Source of the DNA: Blattamonas nauphoetae
Taxonomy: Eukaryota; Preaxostyla; Oxymonadida
Reading direction: 5' to 3'
Length of the DNA: 64,000 nucleotides
NCBI GenBank assembly: GCA_033064195.1
Contig: JARBJD010000283.1
Coordinates: forward strand, 32,979 to 96,978
A model generated the notes under the pieces. That model was not told the origin of the DNA. It did no database searches and worked only from the letters and a program-made list of their open reading frames with translations. This document shows, piece by piece, positions 63,562 to 64,000 of the stretch. A program made the translations under genes and the position numbers. Positions within the stretch are counted from its first letter, which is position 1, and each line of letters begins with the position of its first letter.

Positions 63562-64000
63562 ATGAGAAACTTGAAATCAATGGGGTTTGAATATGAATAT
63601 CCAATGAAGGAGAGGAGATTTGAAGAGGAGGAGGATGATGTCATTATTCCCAATCCACCAATGTCAATCAGAACAACTGCGTCCAAACACCCTGTGAGAG
63701 AGATCAGACACTACGAACCTACGACGCAACAAGTGCTCAAAAAGTTGGAACATATGAAAGGATTGTTTGATCATCAACAGAGAAATGATTCAGAAGATGA
63801 ACAGATCAAAGCTGAGAACTCACTATTGAATAATCAAAAGCAAATGGAACACTTCATTACTTCACACATTCTGGATGCCAATAAAATGAACAGAGACACA
63901 TTCGTTCGAGCCTCGATAAACAGAAAGATTGCGAACGAAGATCTTGACTTCATTCTGACTCACACTAAACAAATCCCATCTGGAGGAAGATCATTTCAGG
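63562..64000 (+). CDS. partial charged helical protein, runs off the window
   Basis: An open frame from the ATG at 63562 to the last base, 146 codons with no stop; an upstream in-frame TAA lies near 63522. The product is acidic then helical, with stretches such as RFEEEEDDVIIPNPP and QQVLKKLEHMKGLFDHQQR that suggest a coiled coil. The family is not recognised. Position and base composition match the polymerase element, so it may be a further element gene. No AT-rich start motif abuts this ATG, so the true start may lie upstream in a frameshifted piece. Confidence 0.55.
   Translation, partial: MRNLKSMGFEYEYPMKERRFEEEEDDVIIPNPPMSIRTTASKHPVREIRHYEPTTQQVLKKLEHMKGLFDHQQRNDSEDEQIKAENSLLNNQKQMEHFITSHILDANKMNRDTFVRASINRKIANEDLDFILTHTKQIPSGGRSFQ

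Overview
The window looks like nuclear DNA of an anaerobic flagellate-type protist, most plausibly an oxymonad/Preaxostyla relative. This is inferred from: very short GT..AG introns, a hybrid-cluster (hydroxylamine reductase) protein, a giant surface receptor with a degenerate kinase tail, and abundant DNA transposon debris including a Maverick/Polinton-like family B DNA polymerase. The standard code fits, since TAA, TAG and TGA all end recognisable proteins. Species assignment is inference; no rRNA is present.

Layout. Positions 1-2700 hold no recognised gene. Positions about 2727-9258 form one large inverted repeat: two ~2.98-kb arms around a ~570-bp spacer, each arm carrying a divergently transcribed three-exon hybrid-cluster protein gene (586 aa by my splice model). 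A tRNA-Cys(GCA) and a 355-bp Tc1/mariner-type MITE follow. Positions 11.8-33.6 kb are the gene-rich host segment: a tiny spliced helical protein, a basic 729-aa protein, a 2443-aa type I membrane receptor (beta-helix, ten Ig/TIG-like repeats, one TM segment, pseudokinase-like tail), an ABCC/MRP-type ABC transporter on the minus strand, and divergently from it a multi-exon OSCA/TMEM63-like channel.

Positions 34-50 kb are a transposon graveyard: pogo/Tigger-like, Merlin/IS1595-like and mariner-like fragments, a family of MITEs (one inserted at a TA inside a pogo-like transposase), a 32-bp minisatellite, and an ABC transporter pseudogene with a stop inside its Walker A motif.

Positions 50.2-64 kb hold a tandemly duplicated mobile replicon-like unit with a period near 6.4 kb. 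Each unit has ~1.7 kb of conserved non-coding sequence, a 129-aa two-repeat protein, and a family B DNA polymerase with an HNH nuclease module between its exonuclease and polymerase domains. The first polymerase copy is dead (in-frame stop, 42-bp double-hairpin insertion, loss of motifs B and C). The second keeps all polymerase motifs. A 197-aa three-repeat paralogue of the small protein lies between them. Six starts in this region share an AT-rich motif directly abutting the ATG, suggesting the element carries its own promoter code. The HNH-bearing polymerase with its small repeat proteins is the best candidate for an undescribed system here.
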